Source: Azolla caroliniana
Lineage: Eukaryota; Polypodiophyta
DNA length: 64,000 nt
NCBI GenBank assembly: GCA_043228905.1
Contig: JBHGNT010000006.1
Location: forward strand, 21,328,001-21,392,000
Direction: 5' to 3'
The position numbers and the translations under genes are program-made. Shown in pieces: positions 30,171 to 41,958 of the stretch. The notes under the pieces are model-generated. The model searched no databases. It was given only the letters and a program-made list of their open reading frames with translations, and was not told where the DNA came from. Within the stretch, counting starts at the first letter, position 1. Each line of letters starts with the position of its first letter.

Positions 30171-31989
30171 CATACCATCAATTCATCCATCTTCCATCAT
30201 CATAATCCACCTTCACCTTCACAACACATATGATCTATCCATTCACTCATATTCAAAGCCCTAGAATTACATGATTCATTTTCTTTTTCCAATTCTTTTT
30301 GCTATCCCCAAAGTGTACATACAATTTTGATTCATGTGATGTTCTTAATTGAGGATTTGCCAAAGCCATATTACCGTGACTAAGATGTGTTGTTTTATGT
30401 CTCTTGCTTTTTACAAGTCATTAACTAACTAGTGGTTAAGATGCTTAAATGGCTCTCTCAAAGCTAGTTTCATGGGGTTGGAAACCGTCTTTGCCATTAA
30501 TTAAGGTTTGCGTTGACCCCATGCTTGCCATTTTCTTGGAAAACCTCTTGAAAACATTGTGTTTTGTAGTGTACTTATCATTTTCTTCAAAAGTAGTTCT
30601 CTTGAACCCGTTGTGTTTTGTGTTGTTCTATCTGTGTCACCAAATAATAGTTCATGAAAACTTTGTGATTTAGTGTCTTGTCATCTTTGTTTCGATAGGT
30701 TCTCAAAATCATGCGCTCGTAGAATTCCCATCTTGTTCGACTTGATGCGCTAGAATGCCTTTGCGAAGGTAGATATTACTTTGGACCCTATCTCCAATTT
30801 TATTCTTCGAATCAAAGCACTTCCTTACACTATAACATTCATAATATTCCCAATATTGATCATTTTGAGCCCTCTAGATCTCTATCCTTTCCATAAGAAG
30901 ACAATATTACTTTATCTATTTCTACAATTTTTCCTCGCCTTCTCCATGTTCTTAATCACCTATTCAACACAATTCTGAACATAACATCTATGGTACCACT
31001 ATTGATCATACATAGACATTTCCTCCTCGATAATGTGAATTGCATAACTAACACCACAATGTTATGCTCTTTAGTGACCCAATGCCTCATTTCATGTCTT
31101 ACTTTCACATTGCTATGTGGGTTGCATTGTTGTTGTGACTCGGGTTTGCAACATTGACATGGATTGTGGAAATTGTCCATCAATATCTCTACATTTGAAA
31201 ATAGTGTAAATCGAGGAAAAATCAAACTTAGGGTTGCGAAGAATATGGATATATGTTTGACACTACTACTTCTCTATGGGGTTAAAGTAAGGCATGCAAA
31301 CATTATTAAGTCTAGTTGGAAAGAGTTTGAAATTTTCCATAATTTGCAGCGAAAATAGTAGATACAGAAATCATATAAGTCTTCCATATGTTGAGGTCAT
31401 ATTACTTCAAACCAAAAAATATGGACATGGAGAGGTTGTGGAATTCATTTTTAAGGATTAAAATATACCTTGCATGTCAATTGTATACTACAAAAGACAA
31501 TTAAATCAAACACACAAGTCTAAGATAGATGGATAGTGGTTCAAAAAATGGGATTACTAACCGTTCCTTCAAGTTGAATCAATAAACAAATTACTAAATA
31601 AGGGTTTTTTGCACCATTTATGTATCTTAGCTGGAGAGAGAGATGGGGCTTCATACATTATATTACAAATGTTGCACCAAATTATAAAGTTATCTTATTC
31701 CCTAAATGGGCAAACCACACTCAAATATGCTAGAGGCCATCCTCTATTCCTCTATTGACACCATGTCATCCCAACAAGTTTGCCCAATATATGAGTTTGC
31801 TTTCCCCATATATTTAAATGTGTCGAATGCCTTAGGCATTTCGTTCTCTATCACAATGTGCACTCTTAATCACAATATTTTATTCATAGATTTCTTGAGC
31901 ATCTAGAATTCCTTACTACATCAACATACATTTTGTGAAAATGTTTAGATTTTGTCAAATTAGGTTGACATCTTTGTTTCTCTCCCCCC
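30171..31989. other. 3' flank of the U-box gene, no further gene seen
   Basis: AT-rich. The first 200-300 bp should contain the 3' untranslated region. Short frames (for example 30449-30673) have no recognisable motifs. A run of ten or more C is followed by a TG repeat at about 31984-32010. Confidence 0.6.
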
Positions 31990-32187
31990 CCCCTTTGTGT
32001 GTGTGTATGTTACAAGTATAAGATGATGCTAAATGAATGAGAAAAAATCAACCAAGTGACCTGATTAGCAAGACAACCAAACGAGTGAACTAGGGACACA
32101 AGTGAGAAACTCAAACAATTGTCAACTATGTCAAGGTGCATACTGCTAAGAGTGCATCTATTGTTCGACAAAGTTCTAACTCCACGT
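31990..32187. repeat. Repeat R1, copy 1, cut by LTR N
   Basis: About 195 bp shared with 44025-44222: a TG run, then TTACAARTATAAGATGA, AAACGAGTGAACTAGGGACA, ACTATGTCAAGGTGCATA and AAAGTTCTA(A/C)CTCCACGT. In copy 1 the sequence stops at CCACGT, where LTR N begins. In copy 2 it goes on with CGATGTTGTGAGCC. Identity unknown. Confidence 0.8.
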
Positions 32188-33003
32188 TGTCGTGGATATC
32201 CACGTGTACGTGTCAGATCGGGTGGGGCCACGAGGGTCTTGGACTAGGGAGTTGGGATGAGTGGTTGCGAAGCTTGTAGTTTTCTAGCCGGCTCGGTTGC
32301 CAGGGACCTTTACGGAGCACACGGGCTTGTAGAACCTGTATCCGACCCGGCACCGTCGCCGGATTCCAAAATAATGGAGGCATGGGCTCTCAAACACAAC
32401 AAGTAAACGTAGAACGGAGGAGGAGAGAAACGACGTCTCCTCGGAAACAACAGAAAGTATCTGGATACAACAAACTCGGTAAATAATAATCAACAAGAAT
32501 ACAAAGAACGGCCGCCAGTTGGGAAAGAGAGTCACGAGCTCAACAAAACACACACGCAGACACAAATGAGCCTTTGGTCAGGAGCACACGAGCTTCCTAC
32601 ACGAGTAGAGGCCTCACCCTCGCTAACCGAATCTACACAAAATAGAAAACCCACAACTCGGAGTACAAATCGACAACATCTTCTACTCCCAAAACGATGG
32701 ATCCTTGTAAAAGTCTTCCTCCCCTCCTTTGATAGTCCAAGGAGGGTCAGTTATGTCACCATTTATGAAAGCCACTTCTATTAGCCATTCTCTTCCCCGA
32801 TTTCCTTCCATCACATCCTATTATTCCCCTCTTTTTGTGGGATAATAAAGTACCTATCTAAATCACATTGTCTTGTACTTATTATACACTACTTATTTAC
32901 ATCTGTTTTTATACATAAGACTCTTTTTATGTGCATCCGTGCACACCCCCGTTCACACGCAGTCGGAGAGCTTTTCTCCCCTTTGTCGAACTCCTCCAGG
33001 ATA
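32188..33003 (-). repeat. 3' LTR (N) of gypsy G
   Basis: 816 bp. The plus-strand start is TGTCGTGG; the inner end is altered (GGATA where CGACA is expected), next to the polypurine tract TTTGGTGGGGGTGGA on the minus strand. Its second half matches LTR O (46060-46500), for example around TAAAGTACCTATCTAAATCA. Confidence 0.8.
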
Positions 33004-36000
33004 TCCACCCCCACCAAACCGCACATCCTCTGACATGTGCCGGCTAACAAAGCAATGGAGATTCTGGTTCTAGCCCTTACTTGTCTTCCTCCGAACCATC
33101 GCTAGTTAGGTCCTTGTCCGGCTCCCCGTGATTGTCGACATCCTCGCCCTCAACCTCTAGGTCTAATTCTGCCTCATGTCGCTTCTTGAAGGCCTTGATC
33201 CACTTCCCCACAACCGTTACTGCTACCCTCGTCCAACCGAGCTCCGAGAGGTTATATGTGGCATTGTCATTGGCGCTCGTCACCCCATACGGCTCGAACC
33301 ACCTTCTGGCGAACTTCCACTTTGACCAGTGATGGTTGTTGAGGCTATTGTCATAGAACAACACCTAGTCAGCTTCTTCTATCTTCCTCAGTCGTAGTCG
33401 GTGCGTTCGGTCAAACCATTCCTTACTCTTCAGTCTCGCTTCCTTCACCTTCGCCTTCACTCGCTCTGTCCTCCAGCCTTCTCCCGAGTTGTCGGATCCT
33501 CGCTGCTAGCAACTCCTCCTAACTCATCTCGTCTGCCTAATCCACTGCCATCCATGAAGCGATCATTTGTTCCATCGACATGATCGGCTTCTGTCTGAAC
33601 ATGAGCTCGGCCGGCATATACCCTGTTACCGACCTTTGCATAGTCTGGTTGGCCCATAATGCATAAGGCAAGAGTCACGACCAATTCTCGACTTGTCCGT
33701 TACACGCACGTACAATGGCCTTCACGATCGGTCCATGCCCTCGCTCGAACTTCCCGTTTGCCTCTGGATTGTATGTTGTTGTGAGAGAGAGCTTGACTCC
33801 TAGTCGGTCGAACAACTCAGCTTCATGCGTGTCTAACTCCTCGGCTTCATCCATATTTGCAGATCACGTCTCTTATTAGGAACCGGCATACGGTTATGGT
33901 TGTTTTGCTCGTTAAGGCCCGTGCTTCCACCTAGTTCATTAGGTCCTCCCTCGCCAGCTCCAGGTACCTCATATGACATACCCCCATCGACATCGTCACC
34001 AAGTCAACCATCCACTTGAAGTGAATTGTTGGAAGGTAGGTCAGATGCAACTCATTGTGGTGTCTGATTCCGAAATGTACTTGCCAACTTTTCCATGTTG
34101 TCACAAAATGGTGCACGTCATTGTACATTCCCGGCCACCAGTATTTCTCCTTGAGCTTTTCTAACGTGGCCCACGTTCCCCGATGTCCGGACCAGGGACT
34201 CTCATGAAATTCGGTCAACAACACCGACTGGTCCTCCTTCTACGTCACCACTCGGAGCAGTGAACCATTTTCCTTCATTGGGGGTGTGTCCGTGACAGGT
34301 ATCGCCATATTACTCCGCCTTGTGGGAAGAATTTGTATGCCTTCTTCCGGATTCGACCAACCTCTTCCTTCGTCCGTGATGCCTCCGCCGTCATCGCGCT
34401 TAAGAACCTCCCAATTAGGAGCTACTCCCCAACGTAATCGTTCTCGTTGAACTTGTATAGGGTCAGAGTGCTCTGTTTGTTCGTCGTCAGCCAAGCCAAT
34501 TCAAAGAAGTCCACGCCGACTTCTTCAACCTCCGATACCATGTTGTCTTCTCCTTCGAACCATACTCTTAATAGCATATCGGCGATGGCGTTGTCTTTCC
34601 CGGAAATGTGTCGGAGTTCTGGGTTCAAGAACTTGATGTACACAATTCACCTAAGCATCTCTAGGTCCGGAGTCGCGCATCCAGATACCATCCCGAGAAT
34701 CGGGAGATATATAGTCCATCTCTATTATAACCTCCATCCCGATCGGATAATCTTTATTGGCCTTCACCACCAAAATGATACCCCATAGTTCTCGCTTGAC
34801 CTGGGCATATCCTCCCTATCGCTCGCTCAACACCTTTGGCCTGAATCAGATGACAACTCTTGTTTTGCCTTCATCCTCTTGGTTGATTATCCACCCAATT
34901 CAGGTCGGACTCGTGTCGACTGTCACATAAATTGGGGAATCCTTCAAATAGACTTCCTTCTAGAGAGCTGGTGTCGTCGTTAGCATCCTCCTTCAGTCTT
35001 TGCATCGCCTCCATGTGCTCGTCTCCCCACTCGAACTTCCACCCCGTCTTTAGTAAGCCATGAGGTGGCTCGACAATATGCGCGTAGTGGGGAATCCAGA
35101 TGTGGTAGAAGGCACATGCCCATAGGAACAGTTGAACCTCCATGGTCGACCTGCATACTTCCTTCATTGCCGAGATGACGTCTACCTTAGCCAGAGACGA
35201 TTTTCGACCGTAGGGCCTACACAGATGACCGACCACCAGGATCTCTGACTGCTCGAATGCTAACTTATCTCTCGAGAAGGTAAGTTGCACACCTTCCAGC
35301 CTCTACGGTATCCTCTCACAATCGGAGTTGTGGTCCATCATGAATTTCCGACACTTGTATTCCTTGACTGTATCGTCCTTTTGGTCCTCTAGACACACTT
35401 TTATCGGGATGTTGCCCAGGAACGGCATGGTGATGTGTTAGATGCAATCCCTCAATACTTTATTCATTTCATTCACCATGCATGCCACCAAATTCATTCC
35501 TCCCTATGGTAGGGTACACATCCGAACTAAGTCGAGAGGGGTCCGCATTGTCGTGATGTCCTTGCTTTCGACGGCTAGTTTGAACTGGTTGTACCCTATG
35601 TACAAGTCATCGAAAGAGTAGATCGACCTTCTGGAGAAGGCCTCTGCGAACTCATCGTTGGTTGGTCGTACCCTTGCATTTCAGATTGTCACTTAGTTGA
35701 TTGGTTGCAGGTCTTGTATGAAGCACAACATGCCGTTCTTCTTGGGCACTGTGAAAAACCGATTAGAATATCGGGCACTCGACGGGTCAAGGATCCCTAT
35801 CTCGACCTTCTCCTTGAGCAACTCCATCAACTTCGGGATTTGAGCTCTCAGTACTAGAATCGGTTTTAGGTTCCACGGTACATGCGGTACTGTGAATATC
35901 ACCATGGGTTCGACGCTAGCCCTTCTGTGACTTTCAATCATCCTTTGAAATTGGTTCTCCTCCGTGGGAAGTAGGAAGCCACCCCCACTGATCTTGAGCT

Positions 36001-36965
36001 TCCATTGCGTCTCCTTGGTGAATCGGTGTTCTATACCGTGTGGATCTCATAAACTCGGGTCGTTTGGGACCCCTTTTATCCGTTCCCAGTTGTCCTTTGG
36101 TAAGGGCTTCGCGATTGGCCTCACCTCTAGTCCACAATCTTGTACTTGGTGTCTATGTGGGTGGTCCAATCTGCGTCGACCATCCGTCTAAACTCCGCTA
36201 TCTCCTCGTACATGTTGATCGAGTTGACCGGTGTTGTCCGGTCTTGGTTTAGGCCATCCTCGATTACCCTCTCAATCTCCCAGAGGGTACCATCGAATGA
36301 AACCGCCTCCATGACGTGGTTGATAGTGTTGCCGGGTCCCAAGGCTCCGCATCCCTTCAAGCGCCTCTCAACTTGTCGTTTTTCCCGACTGACGATTTCG
36401 ACTGTTGTACAACCTCCGTTGTTGCAGAGCCAAAATTTCCGGCCTATTGTACTAGTGTGAGGTTTCATCCGGTTGTCCGAACTATCGTGGCCCCACGCCT
36501 TGATCGCCCTCTTCAAAAATCCTCTCAGCCTTCGCCAACAAGTGAGTCCTGGTTCCGCTTGTGGTTCGGCCAAACCGTCACGAACTGCATGGAGTGCCAA
36601 TTGTCCTGGCTCTTAACCCTGGCATATGTTGAACCTTTGTCCAACACCTTCATTTCCATACGAGTTGTCGTGATGTAGGGCTCCCCCAAGATTACCGAAT
36701 GTGAGGACGACTCTTGCACGAAGAAGTGTTGGTTGATTTCCACATCACCGACCTCCACCCGGACATTCGGACATGCACCATAGAGTTCTTCATTGGCGTG
36801 AGTCACCACACATATCTTCCACCCGTGTGTGGTATTGATCAGCCACTTTCCTTTCTTGTAGAAATCCATCGACATCAAATTTATCTCTAATCTGTGGTCG
36901 ATCAATGCCACCACCAGTTCCTTCACATCAAGAAAGTCAAACTTTGGCCCACTCTCCGGAATATT
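33004..36965 (-). pseudogene. Gypsy G: protease, RT, RNase H and integrase remnant
   Basis: Minus-strand pol in the order: protease (ALIDHRLEINLMS, LYGACPNVRVEVGDVEI, HSVILGEPYITTTRMEMKVL; 36525-36926), linker (NTINHVMEAVSFDGTLWEIE), RT start (ASVEPMVIFTVPHVPWNLKP, LMELLKEKVEIGILDPSSAR; 35693-35941), RT palm with ITMPFLGNIPIKVC (about 35404-35440), connection and RNase H pieces (34422-35290), integrase zinc-binding region (LLTEFHESPWSGHRGTWATL; 33931-34224) and integrase C-terminus (LFYDNSLNNHHWSKWKFARRWF; 33077-33364). Stops and frameshifts are frequent. The usual catalytic FLDD is FLGN. Gag and the 5' LTR are missing; gypsy F begins at about 36970. Confidence 0.85.
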
Positions 36966-37031
36966 CGAAAAGTTTGATCATTCCTTGGTTTTGTCGGGTT
37001 TTTGTGAAAATCTCTTCATAATTACTCCCAA

Positions 37032-37713
37032 TTGACGACGTCGTTTACTATTCTTCTTAAAGGTCAAATGCATAAGTCTACAAAACCTATTGTGTGGAAT
37101 GCTACACTAGACCTCGACTTTAAGGAACTCAAGGACTTGGTGTGCAAGGTTCCTTTGCTTCTTTTACCAGATCCTTCAAAACCTTTTCAAGTTGAAACCG
37201 ATGCAAGTGATTATGCTATATGTTTTGTCTTATATCAAGATGGTAAACCAATAGCATTTGAGAGTAAGAAACTTGATTTTGACAGTGTCATGTTAACAAA
37301 GCCAAGAGACTTAAAGCCGCAAGACTTTTACATCCCTTGGACATTCCTAATAATAAGTGGGAAAGTATATCCATGGATTTTATTGTTAGCCTTCCTCGCA
37401 CCCAAAAAGTTCATGATGCAATTTGGGTTGTGGTTGATCGACTAACTAAAATGGCCAGATTTATTGTTACTAAAACCACGGTAACATCTCCTGAATTGGC
37501 TTACCAATTTGTTGATGAGTTATTTCATTTTTATTGGTTACCAATGGATATCGTGAGTGATCGAGATCCAAAGAGCCATGAGCAACTTTGGACACAAGTC
37601 TTTAAGAAGTTAGAAACTACATTGAGCATGAGCTCCACGGATCATCCTCAATCTAATGGACACACAACGAGCAAATCAAATTATTGAGGACAAAACCAAC
37701 AAAATGGGAATGT
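37032..37713 (+). pseudogene. Gypsy F RNase H and integrase core
   Basis: Encodes KPFQVETDASDYAICFVLYQ and GKPIAFESKKLD of RNase H, then a jump past most of RNase H and the integrase zinc-binding region. The integrase core follows: DFYIPWTFPNNKWESISMDF, VDRLTKMARFIVTKTTVTS, VSDRDPKSHEQLW and STDHPQSNGHT. The interval between them is deleted at about 37300. The core is cut at 37713 by LTR L. Confidence 0.85.
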
Positions 37714-38483
37714 TGTCACGGAAATCCGCCCGTGCGTGTAAGATTAGGCGGGACCATCGGGGTCTTGAACTAGGGAGTAAGAGGGGAAGTGAGAGCTTAA
37801 CCCTTACGAGCTTTCAAGCACAAAAGAGGAGGAACAAGGCGTGAAGATTGACAAGAGAATGGGCTAGACCGAGCCAAGTTTCACCAAGCAAATTCCATTA
37901 CCAAGACACACAATGATTTACAGCCGCGGCCATATACGCCGGCTCAAGCATAACTAGACGAAACCCTAACCGAATAGTAAAGTAGGAGAAGAATGAAACC
38001 CTAATGGTCTACCCAAAACAACAAAATGATGACCATCTCAAAGTGAAAGCCCTTTATAAAACAGGGTTTGATTACAATGGAGAGGGACAGAAATGGGAAT
38101 TCGTGATGACGATGACCACGAAACACGAGCACACCAAGCATAATCTCGAATACAACGAGAGCACGAGCACACCACATGAACTGAGAACCATATACCACGA
38201 GAGCCGACGACACCAACACCATAAACCTCGAACCACGCAAACGGCGAGCTCACGAACTCGCGACGACGAACGCGGGCACCAACACCATGGACCGAGAATC
38301 ACCCGAACGGCGAGCACACGGGCTCGCAACGACAAATGGAGTGAAGCCACGCCGGACCAACAAGCCTCGGGCTCACGGGCACCAACACCAACACAAGGCC
38401 ACGGACACACCTCAAGATGAGAATGTGAATGAGAGAGATCAAGAACCCATAAGAACAACTGAGCAAGAAAAGAAGAAGTATTG

Positions 38484-38665
38484 AAACCCTAAACCCTAAA
38501 CCCTAGCTAGAAGAAGACGAGAAAGAACTCATTCACCCTAAACCCAAGAGAAGGTAGAGTTCTAAGTCAACAAGAAAACCCTAAAACCGAAACCCTAATG
38601 GTGCCATCCCCAAAACCCTAGAAAACCCTAGAAATTGAAGAGAAGAAGATAATTCCCCAAACCCT
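38484..38665. repeat. Telomere-type motif cluster in LTR L
   Basis: Three consecutive AAACCCT units at about 38485-38506, with further AAACCCTA motifs around 38540, 38580, 38600, 38620, 38635 and 38662. This is the plant telomere repeat in short, interrupted form, within an LTR rather than at a chromosome end. Confidence 0.85.
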
Positions 38666-38810
38666 AACTACCTCTCAAACCCCAAAATGGCCGACCCTGA
38701 TGAACCCCTCTCGACCTTTTTTTTATAGCTAAAAAAAGGAAAGAGTTCCCCACATCGTCCCTTCAATACAAAAGGAATAAATTCCTTAAATCACGTTGCA
38801 CCCGCTACTT

Positions 38811-38862
38811 GGATTCAAACCATGTACCTTAAGTTAGGGGATAGTACATCTATCCACTAGCC
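38811..38862 (-). other. Antisense tRNA-like stretch in LTR L
   Basis: GGATTCAAACC at 38811-38821 resembles a complementary tRNA B box, followed by TCTATCCACTAGCC in place of the A-box side. It parallels the stretch at 1188-1242. No complete tRNA fold is evident. Confidence 0.3.
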
Positions 38863-39091
38863 CTTTCACTTCCTATTACTTATATAATAAGTAAACATCT
38901 AGAAAAGCATACTCTCTACTCCCTACTTTTCACCTCTCCTCTCTCTTACCTTTTACACGAAACCCTATACCTCCTTTTCACCCTTCCTTTTCCCTTTTCT
39001 TTTTTTATGTGCACACACATTGCACATGCACATTTTGACCCCCCTTTCGCCAGTTTTTCCCACACTCGAGCACGCCACATCACGACAACGT

Positions 39092-39746
39092 TATCTCCCA
39101 ATTTTGGAGTTTGCTTATAACAACTCCAAGCATACATCAACAGGATATAGTCCTTTTATGTTGGTGTATGGTTCTTAGCCATGAGCCCTGATTGATGTTA
39201 ATATACATCATGATGAGTTGCGAAGTACGCAAAACTTTCTTCGGGATATGCAAGATATGTTGCATATTGCACGAGATAATATAAAAACAGCTCAAGATAG
39301 AGTGCGTTTTTATGCCGATCATAATAGGCAACCTCATGTATTCAACCCTGGATAGAAGGCATTTTTACGTGTACCTCACAATTCTAAGACATTGTCTACG
39401 GGTAAGTGTGTTAAGTTAGCCCCACGGTTTTGTGGACCTTTTTATAGTCCTCAAATGCATTGGTTCATTAGCCTATCATCTCGCTCTTCCTGATGGCATT
39501 GACATCCATCCAAGTTTTCATGTAAGTCGTCTAAAAGAACTTCTAGGTTTTGGCAACAACACAATGATAGCTAAAACTTTGGTTGCTTCTGAAGGATTAT
39601 CTTCTAAACCACATGTACCAGAAAGAATTCTCCATGTTAAAACAAAAAATTTGCGTTCTAAAATAATCCAAGAATTTAAAATTAATTCTCAGAACTAACT
39701 CCCCTAACTTTCCATTTCAAGTGCAATGTTGTAAAGAGGGAGAATA
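39092..39746 (+). pseudogene. Gypsy F integrase C-terminal end
   Basis: Encodes LEFAYNNSKHTSTGYSPFML, then stops, DELRSTQNFLRDMQDMLHIA, RVRFYADHNRQPHVFNPG, TGKCVKLAPRFCGPF and, in another frame, CIGSLAYHLALPDGIDIHPS and FHVSRLKELLG, the end of a chromovirus-like integrase. The polypurine tract AAAGAGGGAGAATA ends at 39746. Confidence 0.8.
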
Positions 39747-40200
39747 TGTTACGGGCATGACCATATAATATCATGTGGTGAGAATTTACCGTAGTATTCT
39801 ATACACGTGGATAAAGTGTGAGAGTTAAACAAGAGTGTAAAGAAGAGGAGGATTACTTTTAATCCTCGAGATTGAGACAACCTATTAGGCCAAGTGTGAA
39901 CTTGCTAGGGGGCCCTAGGACTGGCTATAAATATGAGGCCTAGCTACCATCATTTGACACATTATCGACTACGTTGAGACTCTGACATTGTGGTGGGTCA
40001 ACTCTTGTAGCGAGCGCGCCAACACCAGGTATGACTCGACACCACAACGGTGGTATGGGACGCCGATCGAGGGTCGAGTTCATCTCGATCCCTTCGCTTG
40101 GGGTGGTCGGGTGGATCGGCACCCTTCTTTCTCTCTCTGCTTTCTTAATTATCTATTTTTAATCCTTATCATATGCTTACATTAGATCATAGCTCTAAAA
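39747..40200 (+). repeat. 3' LTR of gypsy F
   Basis: 454 bp from TGTTACGGG to CTCTAAAA, with TATAAATA at 39926-39933. It aligns end to end with solo LTR K (5916-6369). Confidence 0.85.
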
Positions 40201-41840
40201 ATACCTCTTCCCCAAACAATGTATGGTTTGTAGACTCTAGAGCGTCCACGTCTCACGAAGATTGGTTCCGATAGTTTAGAAAGCCCGATCTACCCAGCTA
40301 TGTCGAAACCGGAGATGGCACAACCCAACTGATTCAGCATATCGGAAATGTCGCATTCGTAAATGACGAGAATCAAACCTACCCCAAGAATGTCTTGCAT
40401 GTTCCAGCCATCACGAGAAACCTGGTTTCGGTCGGCCAGACTGTCGAACAACGCATGCAAGTACTATTCAATAATTATGTGTGCTTTATTGCAAAAGAAG
40501 GTCAACTAGTAGCTCACAGTCGAAGAGATGGCCGTATGTTCATCCTCGAATGAACGAAGTGAAGTTGGCTATGTTCGCAAAAGGTCTTAAAGTCGAAACT
40601 GACTTGAAATTGTGGCACAAATGAATTGGCCACATCAATCTCCAGAAGCTCAAATGAATGCAGTCGAAAGGAGTCGTCATCTAACTCCCGACTTTTACCG
40701 AAAAGGTGATGATGTGTATATGTGAAGCTTGTCAATTTGGCAAACAACACTGACAACCGTTCCCGAAAGAGAGGAATGTGAGCAAAGGGATCCTGGATGT
40801 AGTACATTAAGATGTATGGGGACTAGCCCAAACGGCAACATTCAGTGGTTGTCGATATTCTGTCACGTTTATCGACAACTTCTCCAGGCATACCTAGATT
40901 TAGCCTATGCGACAAAAGAGTGAACTGTTCGGACACTTCCAAAAGTTTAAAAACGAAGTCGGAAAGCGTATAGTCGGCATGTCCGATTCCTTCGATCGGA
41001 TGGAGGCAAGGAGTATTTCTCAGATGAATTTATAGTGTATCTCCGAAAGGGAGGAGTTTAATGAGAATTCTCACGCCGACACACACCTCAACAAAATAGA
41101 GTAGTTGAACGCAAGAATCGGCACATAGTAGAGGTGCTAAGGGAAATGATTAACGAGAAGAACCTGCCAAAGTCATACTAGGCAAAAGCGGCTAACATAG
41201 TCGGCTATCTCGTGAATAGGTGTACAACCTCTAGGGTACACGATGTAACCCCTCACGAGAAGTTCTTCAGAAAGAAGCTGGATTTATCGCACATCTGGAT
41301 ATATTCAGCTTAATCGCCTATGTACATAATCCCGACGAGAAGGGACAAAAGCTTGATCCGAAGTCGACGAAATGCATCTTCGTAGGGTACTCACTCGAAC
41401 AAAAAGGTTACAAATCATACAATCCATCCACCTGAAAAGTTTGAGTGAGTCGAGACGTTGTTTTCGACGAGTCGGCATCCTGGTACAAACCAGAGACGAC
41501 TCTGATCCTGACCCCAATCGACCTGGAATCAGCAGAACGAGAGATAGAAGACAAAGATCCACTGAGGTGCATGTTTGAAGACAGTCCAATTATGACAAGG
41601 CTGAGTGGACCACAAGATCCCCCGAGTGATCAAAGCACATCTCAGCCGAGTTCGAGCATGGACAAAGGGAAGGCCAAAATGCCAAAATACGAAGATCCGA
41701 TTGACAACGAGTCAACTCACTCCCTTGATAGTGAGTTCAAAGGCCTTGACATCCTAATCATCCAAATGAATGGAGCAAAGAAAGCCTTAGTTTCTGCACA
41801 AGAAGCTTCGTCGCTCCACCCGAGAGAAAAATCTTGTTAG
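40201..41840 (+). pseudogene. Copia E protease, integrase and linker
   Basis: Encodes VWFVDSRASTSHEDWFR (DSRAS in place of DSGAS), YPKNVLHVPAITRNLVSVGQ and DLKLWHKXIGHINLQKLK with a stop inside. Integrase pieces follow (VTFIDNFSR; VVERKNRHIVEVLREMI; TPHEKFF), then KCIFVGYSLEQKGYKSYNPS and VSRDVVFDESASWYKPETT, and an acidic linker (41445-41840). Confidence 0.8.
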
Positions 41841-41958
41841 CCGATTTGGCTATGATGAGTATATTGCATATCGTTATACCTTTATGTTGAAGGTGGCAAC
41901 AATCTGAGAACCAGAAAACTTTTCCGAGGAAACCAAGGATCCATGATGGATCGAAGCC

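Larger units (their letters stand above)
37714..39087 (-). repeat. Solo LTR L, gypsy type, inside gypsy F
   Basis: 1,374 bp with ends TGTCAC and CGACA. Removing it rejoins the integrase frame of F (NKWE then the LPILEFAYNNSKHTSTGYSP part). AATGT precedes it and (A)ACGT follows, a 4-5-bp target duplication with one change. No internal element sequence is present. It resembles LTR M at both ends and in the GAAACCCTAACC part, and it contains many AAACCCTA motifs. Confidence 0.8.
36970..40200 (+). mobile_element. Gypsy element F, 3' part with its 3' LTR
   Basis: A second gypsy lineage. It begins inside RT (SFLGFVGF-like, then DFKELKDLVCKVPLLLLPDP), runs through RNase H start and integrase, is interrupted by solo LTR L, and ends with a TATGTTACGGG junction and its LTR. 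It is truncated on the left against gypsy G. On the right its LTR is fused directly to copia E, inside E's protease region, so F may once have been inserted in E. Confidence 0.8.

Noticed and set aside
38004-38420. A 138-codon plus-strand frame and several minus-strand frames in LTR L
   Set aside because: All lie inside a solo LTR; the repeated Thr/Arg/His-rich sequence comes from short repeats and there is no recognisable domain.
38484-38665. A true telomere or interstitial telomere array
   Set aside because: At most three consecutive units occur, the rest are scattered, and the block is bounded by LTR ends with a target duplication.
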